Source: Gnetum montanum
Taxonomy: Eukaryota; Streptophyta; Gnetopsida; Gnetales; Gnetaceae
Length of the DNA stretch: 64,000 nucleotides
Direction of reading: 5' to 3'
Assembly (NCBI GenBank): GCA_015680685.1
Contig: MNCI01016016.1
Coordinates: 64,001 to 128,000, forward strand
Shown one piece after another: positions 23,183 to 34,010 of this stretch. How positions within the stretch are numbered: position 1 is the first letter of the stretch; each line of letters begins with the position of its first letter. Made by a program: the position numbers and the translations under genes. The notes under the pieces were generated by a model that saw nothing but the letters and a program-made list of their open reading frames with translations, was not told where the DNA came from and did not search any database.

Positions 23183-23719
23183 GTGGTTGAGTCTTTACAC
23201 ACTCCATCAAGTAAGGTTTCAGAGCTCCCTTCAAACCAACAACAAAGCTCAATGCATATGGTTATGTCAACACATACCTTTACTGACTGGATCAAGGTAG
23301 GCCACCTTCCCAAGAAACTATTTGATGTTGGAAGTCTCTTAATCTATCTCCAAGTCACTAGGTATGAACCTCATAACACTCTTCTTGACTCAGGTTCCAG
23401 ATTCAACTTAATCTCACGAGAAATGTATAAAGCCTGGAACCTGCCTCCACTCAAGAAGAGTAATATTCAACTAGATTTGGCTAACCATTCCATCACCATT
23501 CCCTTGCGATTAGTGGAGGACATCATTACCACTGTGTGTGGTTGGTCATACCCAGCTGATTTCTTGGTGATAGAAGTCAACAGTAACAAAGGGGATTTCC
23601 CAATTATAATGGGGAAGGCATGGCTCAGCACCATCAATGTGTGCCTAGAAATCCGTGATCTTTCCTTGAAAATATCTAATGAAAATATTTATGGAAAGAT
23701 CGAGAAGAAGAAAGTTTAA
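23183..23719 (+). CDS. Retropepsin-like protease of the LTR element
   Basis: Aspartic protease that would process the element's polyprotein. The 178-codon frame is open from 23183 to a TAA at 23717. The active-site triplet is LLDSGSRFNLISREMYKAW near residues 65-85; the second signature, FPIIMGKAWL near residues 136-146, corresponds to the flap-distal ILG motif of gypsy-type proteases. It is probably fused in frame to gag in the original polyprotein, so the first Met here is not a natural start. No RT follows, which is unusual because protease normally heads pol. Active-site Asp is kept, but the stops in gag make expression of a functional polyprotein unlikely. Confidence 0.8.
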   Translation: MVESLHTPSSKVSELPSNQQQSSMHMVMSTHTFTDWIKVGHLPKKLFDVGSLLIYLQVTRYEPHNTLLDSGSRFNLISREMYKAWNLPPLKKSNIQLDLANHSITIPLRLVEDIITTVCGWSYPADFLVIEVNSNKGDFPIIMGKAWLSTINVCLEIRDLSLKISNENIYGKIEKKKV

Positions 23720-25984
23720 TGCATCACATACAGTGACTCAAAGGGTGATGACATGAAGGAATGCTCAGCATCTCTTGCATGCAACTGGTGTGCCCAAGAA
23801 ACTCAAATACAAAGGTGCCTATATGTAGCAACCACACAACAAGAGAACACCTAGTGGTTGACAGCTAATCAAGAAAACAACCCACCAACATGCATGGAAT
23901 GAACTAGCAGAACAACTCACACTTATAACAAAGGCATAGATACATTGGAGTATGAGCGTCGCTGACTTCCACCCCTTAACCTGAAAACATCAATCAGGAG
24001 AAGTTGGACACTTCTAAGAAATTCAAATAGGTGCTCATTATTTTGGATCTCTCCCTTTCAATTTATTCATGGGGGAGATGGCCACCTATGCTAATCATTT
24101 GAGGCCCTCAGTTCTTTTAAGTTTTTGTTTTACATGTTTTTGTTTTACACATTTTTGTTTTATAAATTTCTTTAACTTTTCTTGTTTTTATTTTACAACA
24201 TCGTTATACTTTTTCATTTCTTTGTGTGTGTGTGTGTTATCCATCTTGTCAAGTTTTTCATTTAATAAGTGTTCTTTATGATGGTATGAACTATTTTCCT
24301 ATTGATTGTTAATGTTTGGTTTTGACCTTTAAGTTATGATGTTGATACTAAGGTATGGTTCTTTTGATATGATAGACAATGAGTCCACTTCATCCATTCA
24401 TCCACAAATTTCTATGGTCTATCTTAGCTTGGAATTGTACAGTCCCTTTCTCAATAATAAGAACTATAACAAATCGGTGACTAGGCATTTCTCAAGCTAA
24501 GGAAGGACTTTGGAATCAAAAAGGGTGTGACTTTAAGGGAACTTGATGCACTTTTTTTGGCCATTCTCTTGGGTGCTTGGATGTTTTCTTCTTGAGGTTT
24601 CTTGCTATTTCAATGTTACCTAATAATTGGGAAGCTTAGTGAATAAAAATAAAAATAATAAGTCTTTGCATGGTGTGGTTCTCACAAAAAATTCAAAAAA
24701 AAATAGTGAAAATTTAAAGCACATCCCATAGACAAAATAATCATGTGGGCTACAAGCACTGGTTATGGAACTAAAACAAACATGTTCCCTCTAACTAAGG
24801 CCCTTCTCACTTCCCATTCTCTCCTCCTTTGTTTCATCGGAATGGTAGTGGCTCTTAGGTGAAGGCATTCTTGTTACTTCAAGTGGATGGATTAGCCAAA
24901 TGCGTTAATGTGAAGTCACTAGATGTGGTTTGTTTGAGGCCAGATTTGGAATGGGATCTGCTAAGTCACATTAACCATGCAACACACAAGGGGGTGTACA
25001 CCACATTGTTCTTGAGATTCCATTCCATTCTCTCCTTTCCATCATTCTTCCTCCATTGTCCACCTCATTGTCGGTTGTATCATTAGTGTATATTTTGGTT
25101 GACGCATTGTTTTCTTTTTGGTAAATTCTGGTGGTTAAGACTTTAACTCTTGTTCCAATTAACATTCCTAGTGCCTATGGACTCTTTGAATGTGGGTTTG
25201 TTAGGGCATTAAAGGCATGAGCCTTCTTTGGGGAGGACCCACTGGCATTCCTATTTGGTGCACCAGTTCAATTCTTTCCCTTAACATTTTTGCAATCCAC
25301 TCTATTTTGTTCATTTCCATCTTGACATCCACTTCATCGATGTTACAGTTGTCTCTTTTTCTCCACCTTTCTTGTTCTTTTTCTTTTTCTTCATTCTACC
25401 GCTACCGAAGGTTTGTTCTTAGTCATGGGGGTCTTGACCCAATTTTTTTGATTTTTCAATTTTCTCCTAACCCCTACACCTTCAGTAGTCACCACTATTA
25501 TATATCCAGATCCATATGAGCCATACCAAAACTCAGCCAATGGACCTTTCACAAAAGCAAGGAATAAGTTGCATTGATATTCATTTACCCTTGCTAATAT
25601 AAGATTGTGTTGTGTGTGCAGATGACAATCATACAACAACCGATTGGATCTAGAGGGAACACTTGGAATGGATTGATGCTGAAGTAGTTATGCAAGGAAT
25701 AAGATTGATGGTGCGCTTATGGATAGACAATGAAAGATGCAATCCTAGTGTTGGTAGTAGCAGACTTCTTTTCTCTTCTCTCTTCTGTCTCTTAGCTACC
25801 AAATAAGGCTTGATGTCAAATGTATAAGGTGTTCACTCTTGTTGTCATGAACACCAGTTTTGTTTTTTGTTTTTTGTAATGACGATCCATTCACATGTCA
25901 TCCCATTCACCATTAGTTCCATCCAAGTCAATAATCCCATACCTTCTCAATATTTTGTAAGGAACTTGAAGATGAGTTTTTATT
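23720..25984. other. Non-coding 3' region of the LTR element
   Basis: 2.3 kb without RT, RNase H or integrase similarity on either strand. Contains a poly-pyrimidine rich part (24100-24250) with a TG dinucleotide run near 24224-24237, and several short unrelated frames. GC content and base composition are similar to the rest of the element. This is probably natural non-coding space of a non-autonomous element or deeply decayed pol. Confidence 0.6.
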
Positions 25985-25998
25985 TAGTCATGGGGGTA
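25985..25998 (+). promoter_or_regulatory. Polypurine tract-like site before the 3' LTR
   Basis: TCATGGGGGTA lies directly before the TGATGGGATG start of the 3' LTR. The G run fits the role of plus-strand primer; it is short. Confidence 0.5.
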
Positions 25999-26860
25999 TG
26001 ATGGGATGTGATATCACATGGGCCACGATATCATGTCTACCGTGATATCACATCCACCGCGATATCGCATACATGATATAGCGTTGTCCCTTGCAATATC
26101 GTGTACGCGATATTGTGGTGCATTGCCAAGTCTATAAATAAGAGGCGGCTCTCCCTTGTTTCTCATTCTAGATGTAGATGCTTAGCGAAACTTTGGTAGT
26201 TTTACCTCTATAGAGATAGAATAATTTCCATGTGCCTACAGTAGGAGCTCCAAAGTGAATGGATATTTATTCGAGCAAATATTGTACCTAAACACATGTT
26301 TGTGTACGGAAATAAAGACAAACTATTGGATAAACCTTGTAGTGCATGGACTAAGCTAATTAGGGCTTTAATTACTGTTATTTATTTTTCATTGTATAAA
26401 TGCTTTATTAGTTAATTAAATCTCTCTTAACCCTTCTCTCCTAGTTAAGTGCATTCAGTACGATCGCTTCGAGCACGTGCATTATTCTTGGTAATCCTAG
26501 TAACGACTAGCATTTGGTAACTAAGGTTGCATTGGTTCAGAGTGTGAATGGTAAGTGGGAACGAATACTGATGCTAGGTTAATTAAAGCTTAGATAGCTA
26601 GTTAAAGTTAGTTAATTAGCATCTTTACCCTTTACCTCGTTAGCATAGGTGATAAAATAGAAAAGATATAAAAATCACATATCTTAGATGTACTTAACCA
26701 TACAACCGTGACAGATACAGTAAGTTTGGGAAGACAACGAACGATTAGCATTAAGTGTTCCATGAGGCATGTAGGCACTTAGTCTACGGAATTCGACCGG
26801 ATCGCGCATGTAATGCTCGTATTCATATGGTTGAGTGTAGGGATACCTTGCCACTCATCA
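25999..26860 (+). repeat. 3' LTR of the gag-protease element
   Basis: 862 bp from TGATGGGATG to CACTCATCA, followed by the target duplication ATTTC at 26861-26865. TATAAATA at 26133-26140. It differs from the 5' LTR by scattered substitutions and an expanded GATATC inverted-repeat block (26008-26121) with about six variants of CACGATATCG-like units in both orientations. Confidence 0.93.
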
Positions 26861-26865
26861 ATTTC

Positions 26866-27465
26866 ATACCTCAAAAGATGACATTGCAATGGAAAATCAA
26901 GGGTTCCATGCATGTACAAGATCAGTAAAGAAATTTTTTATTTTGTTTACTTCATCCTCATCATATCAATTAACTGTGTCTATATTTGGAGGATATTCTA
27001 TCCATAAACAACCATGTACATGAGGAGATCCTTGATGTTGCCTTTCCTACCTTGACCAATAATGAATAACTTTTATGTCTTTCTTTAAAATCTGTTTCAT
27101 AAAAACTGGGTAATGGTAATACATATATTGTGTTACAACATGAGGGTTTTATATGATCATTTGTTATTTACTTTGTTGTAAATCATTTTTGTTTGAAACT
27201 ATTGTCACATGTTTATGTGACTGAAGCCAATGGATATTAGTAGCACTTAACATGAAAATAATAATAGGATATCCAATGTTATTCAACATTGATATCAACT
27301 CTAAGCAACATTTTGACCAGTAAGCTTGTGTACCTCGTAAAGTAGAACTAAATCATACAATCTCATTAGTGAAACTCTTGGATCCCTACGTAATCATTCT
27401 TTTAACTCATTGATATGCATTGACATTTGATTTAAATTTCTTTTAATAAAAACTAAGGCTATGTT
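26866..27465 (-). pseudogene. Helitron replicase, decayed segment next to insertion site
   Basis: Continuation of the replicase towards the insertion point. The minus strand has scattered similarity (for example HINELKE, DPRVSLMRLYDLVLL near 27420-27360, corresponding to a conserved block after the FPTLFPIG region) and many stops. It joins at 26866 to the part that continues at 19798 on the other side of the inserted element. Confidence 0.55.
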
Positions 27466-27690
27466 TTATGCACAATGTCTCCTAATCATGTTAAAAATAT
27501 AGTACCTAAACCAAGGATGTCTTGTAAATCTTCCATCTTTATACAATAGAAGATGTTTTGCATGTTTATGTAATCGAATTTGCCTAGTTCTTACATCATA
27601 AAAATCACATTTTCCTATAGGAAAGAGAGTAGGGAAGGCCATATCAAATAATCTAGGAAAAAAATATTCATTTGATGGATTTTTATCCAT
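27466..27690 (-). pseudogene. Helitron replicase N-terminal helicase-like domain fragment
   Basis: A 74-codon open segment on the minus strand containing FPTLFPIGKCDFYD and DGRFTRHPWFRYYIFN, hallmark residues of the Helitron helicase-like N-terminal domain of plant replicases. Upstream pieces of the same protein are at 28039-28347. It ends at a stop at about 27466 where the family continues. Strand and order agree with the helicase and RPA parts at 15-19 kb. Confidence 0.85.
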
Positions 27691-28038
27691 TTTTGGTCAA
27701 TTAATACTTTCTACAATTTCAATTTTATGTAAGTTAAGCCAATCTTGAATGAGATCATTCTCTATTTTAGAGTCAACTGTATTCATAATTATAGATGATG
27801 TAAGTAAAATTTCATCATAAAGTTCTTCATGATTATTATTATTTATTAAATTTGATTAAATGATATTTGATTCATCTTCTAATCCATTAATATTAATTAT
27901 TTAAAATTTATTAGGGAATCTTACATTGTTGTTTTCGCGAAGTTCTTCAATACTTTCCAAATCTATTTCAACATTTTGGTTAAACTTATTATTATGAATT
28001 TTAAATTCAATAAAATGATATGTTCAACCAATATGATC

Positions 28039-28347
28039 TTATCTTTGAATAATAACCAATGATAACTCTTGTAATTTTAGAGGAAGGTTTTTTGCTACTT
28101 CTTCTACATGTTTTGGAAAGCTTATTGTATGACCTCTATATTTTGGTTGACCTCCACAAACCTGTGTAACTTGAATTATGAGATTGAACCTCACAATTAA
28201 CATTTTTTCAACTTGGGTTAACATGTAAAGTTCACATGGTTGTTCTCTAGGATTCATATTATTTGATATAGAAAAACGTTTAGGATAGTTGTCTTTTTGA
28301 AATCTTTGACATTCAAATATGTTATTTTTTGTCCTACTTATCATCAC
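28039..28347 (-). pseudogene. Helitron replicase N-terminal fragment
   Basis: A 102-codon open segment on the minus strand. The LTQVEKMLIVRFN stretch, GGQPKYRGHTISFPKHVEE and the LP...L end are characteristic of the region at the N-terminus of plant Helitron replicases. It lies upstream of the FPTLFPIG block in correct order. Further N-terminal sequence to about 28800 is AT-rich and broken; the element's 5' end is not established. Confidence 0.8.
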
Positions 28348-28520
28348 AAATTTTCTTTTATTAGATGTTTTACATTCAAATTCATTTGAAACATTTTGTA
28401 AACTATTTTGAAATCTTAATTTAGCATTTTTAATATTTTATTTGTCTTCATATTTAAAATTTTTTAAATTTTTTGAAAACTTATTTCTCACATGGTTTGG
28501 TTGAGTTCATATAATTTTAT

Positions 28521-29020
28521 AGGTTTTTGTAAATTTATTTGATCATTAAATTCTATTAATATAACATTATTTAGTTTAATCTCTTCACTTTGCATTGGCA
28601 TAAAGGATGAGTTATCATTAGTGTGAGTTACTAAATTTTGTCATTTTCTTAAATTTACTTTGTAAATTCTTTCATGTTTTCTTAATGCTTTTAACTCTTC
28701 ATTATTAATGCTATTTCTTTTTCTTTGTTTATATACATGAAAATATTTTGTTCTCTTAGCACACATACTATTATTTGAAATTTTACTCTTACTATAGAAA
28801 AAGAAAATATCAACAATTTATAATGCTATAAACTAAACACTATTATTTGTGATAATTGAAGATCAAAATTTCATTCTATTAGAAATATTTCCTTACTACA
28901 TATCTAGTTTTGTTTATGTTTAACTATCTTATTAATTAAAATTATTTTCAGAAGTTTATAATCCAAATATTTGTAGCCCTAATAACTTATATTACCTACA
29001 ATATTTCACAAAAAAACTAG
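28521..29020. repeat. Helitron segment duplicated at 45,448-45,952
   Basis: About 500 bp nearly identical to the segment at 45448-45952, in the same orientation, from GTTTTTGTAAATTTATTTG to CACAAAAAAACTA. It belongs to the N-terminal or 5' untranslated end of the Helitron-like element. The shared sequence shows at least two copies of the element in the window. Confidence 0.85.
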
Positions 29021-29057
29021 TCTCTACTACAATAGTTTATAATCTAGTCTCTACATA

Positions 29058-29600
29058 TTATTTTTCCTTCTGTTGTGATGATGCTTTGCATGCTTTGTAA
29101 CAATGATAGTCCCTCTTCATGTGACCAATTTTGTGGCAAAACCAATATTTAATCTTACTTTTAGAATTTCTTCTATTTTGAATCCTTTCCCTACTTTGAA
29201 CATGTTTATTAGATCTACCTCTATTTGAAACTATAAAAGCATTACATAATGATTGACCCTGTCTTTCAAGTAATCTTTTTTCTACATCTTGAAGAGTAGA
29301 GACTACACCATCAAAAGAAATATTACCAGTACTCATAGAGGTACTAATAGTTTTAATAATTGGATTCCAAGATTCAAGTAAGGAATTTAAAATAACATAA
29401 CACTTCACTGGCTCTGGAATTATTACTTTATATTCTTCAAATTTAACAATAGTAGCCATCATATCATCTAGATGATGTTGCAAAGAAATGCATTCTTTCA
29501 TCTTTGCATTAAAAACATTTTCATAAATATGAAACTAATTTAAACCTAAAGCTTTATCATACTTGTTTTTCAACTTTACCCAAAGAACATGAGGATCTAT
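29058..29600 (-). pseudogene. Ty1/copia gag fragment
   Basis: Capsid/nucleocapsid gene fragment of a copia element. The minus strand 29501-29058 is open for 147 codons with the copia gag core (LNSLLESWNPIIKTISTSM, VVSTLQDVEKRLL) and a zinc knuckle YWFCHKIGHMKRDY in which both outer cysteines are Tyr, so it would not bind zinc. N-terminal residues continue to about 29600 with stops (LNQF...). It is closely related to gag at 62901-63515. The element stops at about 29058 next to Helitron sequence; protease and everything downstream are absent. Confidence 0.9.
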
Positions 29601-29823
29601 TTCACTAGAAAGAGATGCCAAAGTTCTATTACTCAAATAGGGATGGATTAGTGTTAGTGCTTTTTCTTACAACCTTTTCTAATCATCATTTAACATCTTT
29701 GCAAGTTTTGAAGGTTGAAGGGCCTCATCACACTCCTTTTGTTCTAAGATATCTTTTATCAACATACTCCATATGTTCCAATTTTGACCAACAAGCTTGT
29801 CTATTATCTATAACTTCTTCATC

Positions 29824-29840
29824 AATATGCTTCAATACCA
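29824..29840 (-). promoter_or_regulatory. Copia primer-binding site
   Basis: On the minus strand TGGTATTGAAGCATATT directly follows the LTR, resembling the initiator Met tRNA complement (TGGTATCAGAGC) that is used by copia elements. The same site is present at 63700-63716. Confidence 0.7.
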
Positions 29841-30270
29841 CTTATAAAAAAATTAATTAAATCTCCAAATTAAAATAGAAAAGGCAACAAGAAAAAAACA
29901 CAAAAAATATTATGTGGAAATACAAAAGTGGGAAAAAGGACCATAGGAACTAGTGTAGAGTTCTTCTTTTATCTAAAGAAAAAATTCCAAGGACACAAGC
30001 CATCCTTGATAACTTTCATAGCTTGTTTGTTGTTGTTATGGTGGTACAAAAAACATCTTCCAACCCTTTAATTTATGGGAGAAAACAACAATTTTTTTTT
30101 ATTATTACAAACTTTAGATAATTTTAGGAACTGCTAATCATATCTCCAGAAAAGATTACAAAGCTAGATGTTGTGACAAACATAACTTAAATTTACGAAA
30201 ATAGAGGAAGAGTTTTCTTCACATTAACTACTAGATTATTTTTTCACATTAACTGATAGTTAATAGTTCA
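29841..30270 (-). repeat. 5' LTR of truncated copia element
   Basis: Matches the LTRs at 60566-61007 and 63717-64000 over most of its length (for example the CATCCTTGATAACTTTCATAGC block near 30001 and ACTTTAGATAATTTTAG near 30110). The outer end, about 22 bases beginning TGTTAGATTT in the other copy, differs or is missing. The element consists of this LTR plus gag only. Confidence 0.85.
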
Positions 30271-31265
30271 AGCATATTACAAATGTTGAGGTTAAAATTT
30301 GTGAGGCAAAAACACTGTTGAGTTAAATAGTGGAATAGTGGTTGTTATTGTGGCTTCTTATTTTCAGTATTTCCTTCAATTTCTCACATTGTATAGTTAT
30401 TTAAAATTTTCAAACTCAAAATCAAATGATTGTTATTCTTGTAGCCTAATCATTTGCATTTAGAGGAACATGAAAATATATCCTTGGTAATACATGGAAG
30501 AATATATGCAAAGTATTCTAGGAAACCCATTTTCATGAACTTTCAAGGTTCAAGTTCTAACCCATTCTCTTAGTCTATGCCCTCATCTAGAACTTGTGTA
30601 GTGTTGATTGGGGAATTGTTCATGGACAATACCAACCAAAAGATAATCATTCATGGAAGTCATTGAAAGAAATGCATGCTTTAGTTCTACATTAGGACTT
30701 CCATGCTTGAAATAGGAAGCTAATTTAAAATTTGGAGTTGACTTCATCACGGACATCACACCTAAGGTAATCTACATGTTGGAGTAGATTATTCAATGCC
30801 AAGGTTAGTGTTAACATCATACACTAATCCATAGTTTTTATTATTGTGCTCTATCGTAACATAAACATATTGTAGTGAATCCATCCACAATGCACATTGA
30901 AAATCAATCTCTTAAAAGGGAATGGTACATTGTTTTCCTTTGACTTAGATCTAACTATGAATGAGTTGCTTTCCTTTGGGACTTAATCATTTAACTAGCT
31001 ACCCTTCTTTTAGAAAGGTCTGGGTAATGAAAGAAGTACATACATCATAATATTATGGAAAGAAGTATGCACATCAGAATATTCACTTACCTAGGCTTGG
31101 ATCCTAACTCAGATTCTTCATGAAGCTATGAGAGAAGGAGATTTTCCTTTTAGTAGGCACTTAGTTTGAGGAACGTCTTCCAAGATCATTGTTGAATATA
31201 ATACATGACATTAAAGATCGACATTTGTCCCACAATTTAGCTAGCAAGCTACCATAAAGAGGTCA
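30271..31265. other. No recognised gene
   Basis: AT-rich sequence with no coding similarity or RNA gene that I can identify. Confidence 0.4.
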
Positions 31266-31375
31266 AATATGGTTCAATCAAATTCAAAAGTTCTCCAAAC
31301 CAATGATGCCACTACCTTAAAATATGGTTCAACCAAATTCAAAAATCTTCCAAACTAGTGCTGCCCCTACCTTTA
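31266..31375. repeat. 55-bp tandem duplication
   Basis: AATATGGTTCAATCAAATTC and what follows (to about 31320) recur at 31321-31375 with a period of 55 and a few substitutions. No function apparent. Confidence 0.85.
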
Positions 31376-31639
31376 AAATGTGCACATCACAGAGCAATTC
31401 CTAGATTCGCTATTCAAATATCTACCTTAGGGAAGAAAATCATAACCCCTATTTGCTATTCCCACCACCACTATCCTTCTTGTAATTAGCCCTCCACTCT
31501 GTCCACTACTTTTCCATCTTCTATGTAACTAATGATTTCATTAACCTACACTACTTACTAACCTGTAATTCATGAACCATTAATATCTATGAATGTTACC
31601 ATCCATGTAACTTTGCAAAATATAGCTTATCCTTTTATA

Positions 31640-32080
31640 CATATAAAGCATTGTAGAAGATTACACTAGGACAATGTAATATCAATTTGGTTTCTTTTGA
31701 AACTCACTCAAAAGAGATTGATGCTAATGGTTCATGAAGAAAGCACAGCTACCAAGCACATAGTGATCAACCTCTTAACAAAATGCAAGTGGAGGCACTC
31801 CTAAGGCCCTATTAAGAAAGGACACTTATTAGGTCCTCAAAGAATCGATCCTTTTATGCCAATAGAGCCTTTGTAGGGGAATATACTAGGGTAGTGCAAG
31901 CTCAATCTAGCTTTAATAAATCTATGCATGTAGCACCTTGAAGCAAATTGATGCAAATGATTTAGGAAGAAAGAATACCTACCAACCATACAATAATCCA
32001 CCTCTAAACAAAATTTAGTTGAAGATCCTCCTAGACTCCTATTGAGGAAAAATACTCATCTATTCCTCAAAAAACCTTGT
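31640..32080. repeat. Diverged ~228-bp tandem duplication
   Basis: Two related copies, about 31640-31860 and 31868-32080. Matching points: GATTGATGC(T/A)AATG near 31718 and 31948, ACCTCT(T/A)AACAAAAT near 31770 and 31999, and CCTATT(A/G)AG(A/G)AA near 31808 and 32038. Age is greater than that of the neighbouring short duplication. No coding similarity seen. Confidence 0.65.
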
Positions 32081-33239
32081 AGGATGATGGTGTAGTATAA
32101 AACATACTACATTTAGTCATTTAATGAAACTATGATTATGATGTTAAGGCACATGACAATGATGTTTGTGTGCCTCAAAACTACTTCCTAAAGAAGTTGG
32201 CTCCACCACTACTTGGAAAACTTTTTCTTATGTTAGTTGTTTTATATATTACATTGTATCATTAAAAGAAATGAGCTATCTATTATCGATGTTATGAAGC
32301 TCTTATATTTTATTATTGTTATGAAATAAAACTTAATAAACATTTCCACTATCTCTAATAGTGAAAGTAAAGTTTGTTCTATTCTACTCTTGTTTAAAAT
32401 TAAATGTTAAAAATATATGTGGTCTCTCTTTATTATTTGCAAAAAACTAGTTTTTTTTTGTCTAACAAATTGTTTCTTCATAATACAAATCATGTTTTTA
32501 TATGACTTGAAAGTCTCACATCAAACCATGACTGACTATTTGAGTTTTAACCTTTGAGAACATTCAAGGCTATTGTAAGTAGAGTTTTTGTATGACCCAC
32601 ACATTGGTTTGAAATCTTCTAAATTTTATTTTGAAAATATTCTTTCATTTTCATAGTTATTCCAAAATAAATACCTTAGCTTGTATGCATCTCAAAATAT
32701 GAAGATTGTAATAAAAAAACCTTTTATTTTAAAGTAGCTGCTAGAAGCAAAGCTAATAGTACTAAATATACATTAGTATTCTAATACTGAAACTAAATTT
32801 TTATTTATGCCCACTAAGATGCTTTGTCTCTATCAAACAAGTTTAAAGATTCTAAACCTCAAATGTACTAGTTGTTGGTAACTTAAATTACAACATTCAT
32901 AATGAAAAACCTACCATAAAAGCTTAACAATAATAATAGATTGAATACATGCCACTTGTTTCTTTGCATAATATGCAATGGAAGTGATATTATGCAAAAC
33001 ACTTCATAGAGAAGGAATATACCACATTATGTCCTATAGAAAGAGTGCAATATTCAGTAGATATCAAGAATCCCATTTTTACTTCTCGTATTCATATATT
33101 TCCTAGTAAGATGGTTCATGAAAAATTACTCATATGTCGGTATCCTAGGTTGTGTCTTATGTTCTTCAAAAATAGATACTTTTAATCATATGTATGCTTA
33201 ATAACCTAACAATTAGAGAGTGTCAAGGTATATAAAAAT
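32081..33239. other. No recognised gene
   Basis: AT-rich sequence. No feature supported. Confidence 0.4.
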
Positions 33240-34010
33240 TTGATTTGAACTATGAAGAAGGAATTTAGACAAAGATAGACTAGTTTATTAGAAATGATAA
33301 AGAAAGGTCTTAAATGTTTATACCATTTATTGTAGGGTAAGAGAAGAGCTGACTCTATTTTTTCATTAAAAAATATTGAAAATTTTTATGAAGCTCTATT
33401 TCATAGCAATGATAGTATAGAGGATTTTCATAATTTTTGATAACCCAATATAGAAAATGAAAAACTAACATTATGAAAAGTTATTGACATAAATGACTTA
33501 TGTAAAGAAATGCTTTAATAAGGAGGGCTATTTGGTATGGAATACCATCTAGAAGAAGTTAAATATGGCTATGCAACTCGTGTTAGAAAAGGAATTGTGC
33601 AATAATAAAACAATTTTTCTCATTAACAAAGGAGATAAATTAGATCTAAAAAGTTCCCAACACATTGTTAGTTGTTGTCTAAAAAATTTAGAAAGATGTA
33701 TGTATTCAACTTACAAATAGGTAAGAAAGAATTTTATTGTTAGTGTTAAACAAGGATATCCTCTTTCTTCTACTCTATTTGGGATTTTTATTATTAAAGT
33801 TGAAAGCCTTATGCATAAAATACCAACACAATTTGCAATTACATTTGAAAGCAATCCTATCTAACTGATGTTGCCTAGATTTCAAATTCAATGGAAGGAT
33901 TATAACGAATGCTTAATAGTCTTAATGACTATTGTCAATGTTCAAAAATGAAAATTTTTAAAGAAAAAGTCTAGTTATTTATACAATGATAGGAGTGAAT
34001 CCCAAATTAG
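33240..34010 (+). pseudogene. LINE reverse transcriptase relic
   Basis: Non-LTR retrotransposon RT, decayed. Around 33330-33520 the plus strand resembles the region before RT (ADSIFSLKNIENFYEALF, then KVIDINDLCKEML). At about 33735-33830, SVKQGYPLSSTLFGIFI matches the LINE motif GVRQGCPLSPxLF. At about 33870-33960 the region of the catalytic ADD box is changed to TDVA, followed by ISNSMEGL and LNSLNDYCQCSKMK, which fits the LINE block after the ADD motif. Stops and frameshifts are present. No 3' poly(A) tail, endonuclease domain or target duplication was seen, so the ends are unknown. Confidence 0.75.

Larger units (their letters stand above)
19799..26860 (+). mobile_element. 7.06-kb LTR retroelement with gag and protease only
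   Basis: A complete LTR element, bounded by direct repeats that begin TGATGGGATG and end CCACTCAT(T/C)A, and flanked by a perfect 5-bp duplication ATTTC (19794-19798 and 26861-26865). A primer-binding site follows the 5' LTR and a purine tract precedes the 3' LTR. Gag and a retropepsin are recognisable; no reverse transcriptase, RNase H or integrase is seen in the 2.3 kb between protease and 3' LTR, so it is non-autonomous, similar to gag-only (TR-GAG type) elements. Gag type and the TGGCACC primer site suggest a gypsy (Athila/Tat-side) origin, which is inference. It is nested in the Helitron replicase gene, so it is younger than the Helitron. Confidence 0.92.
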
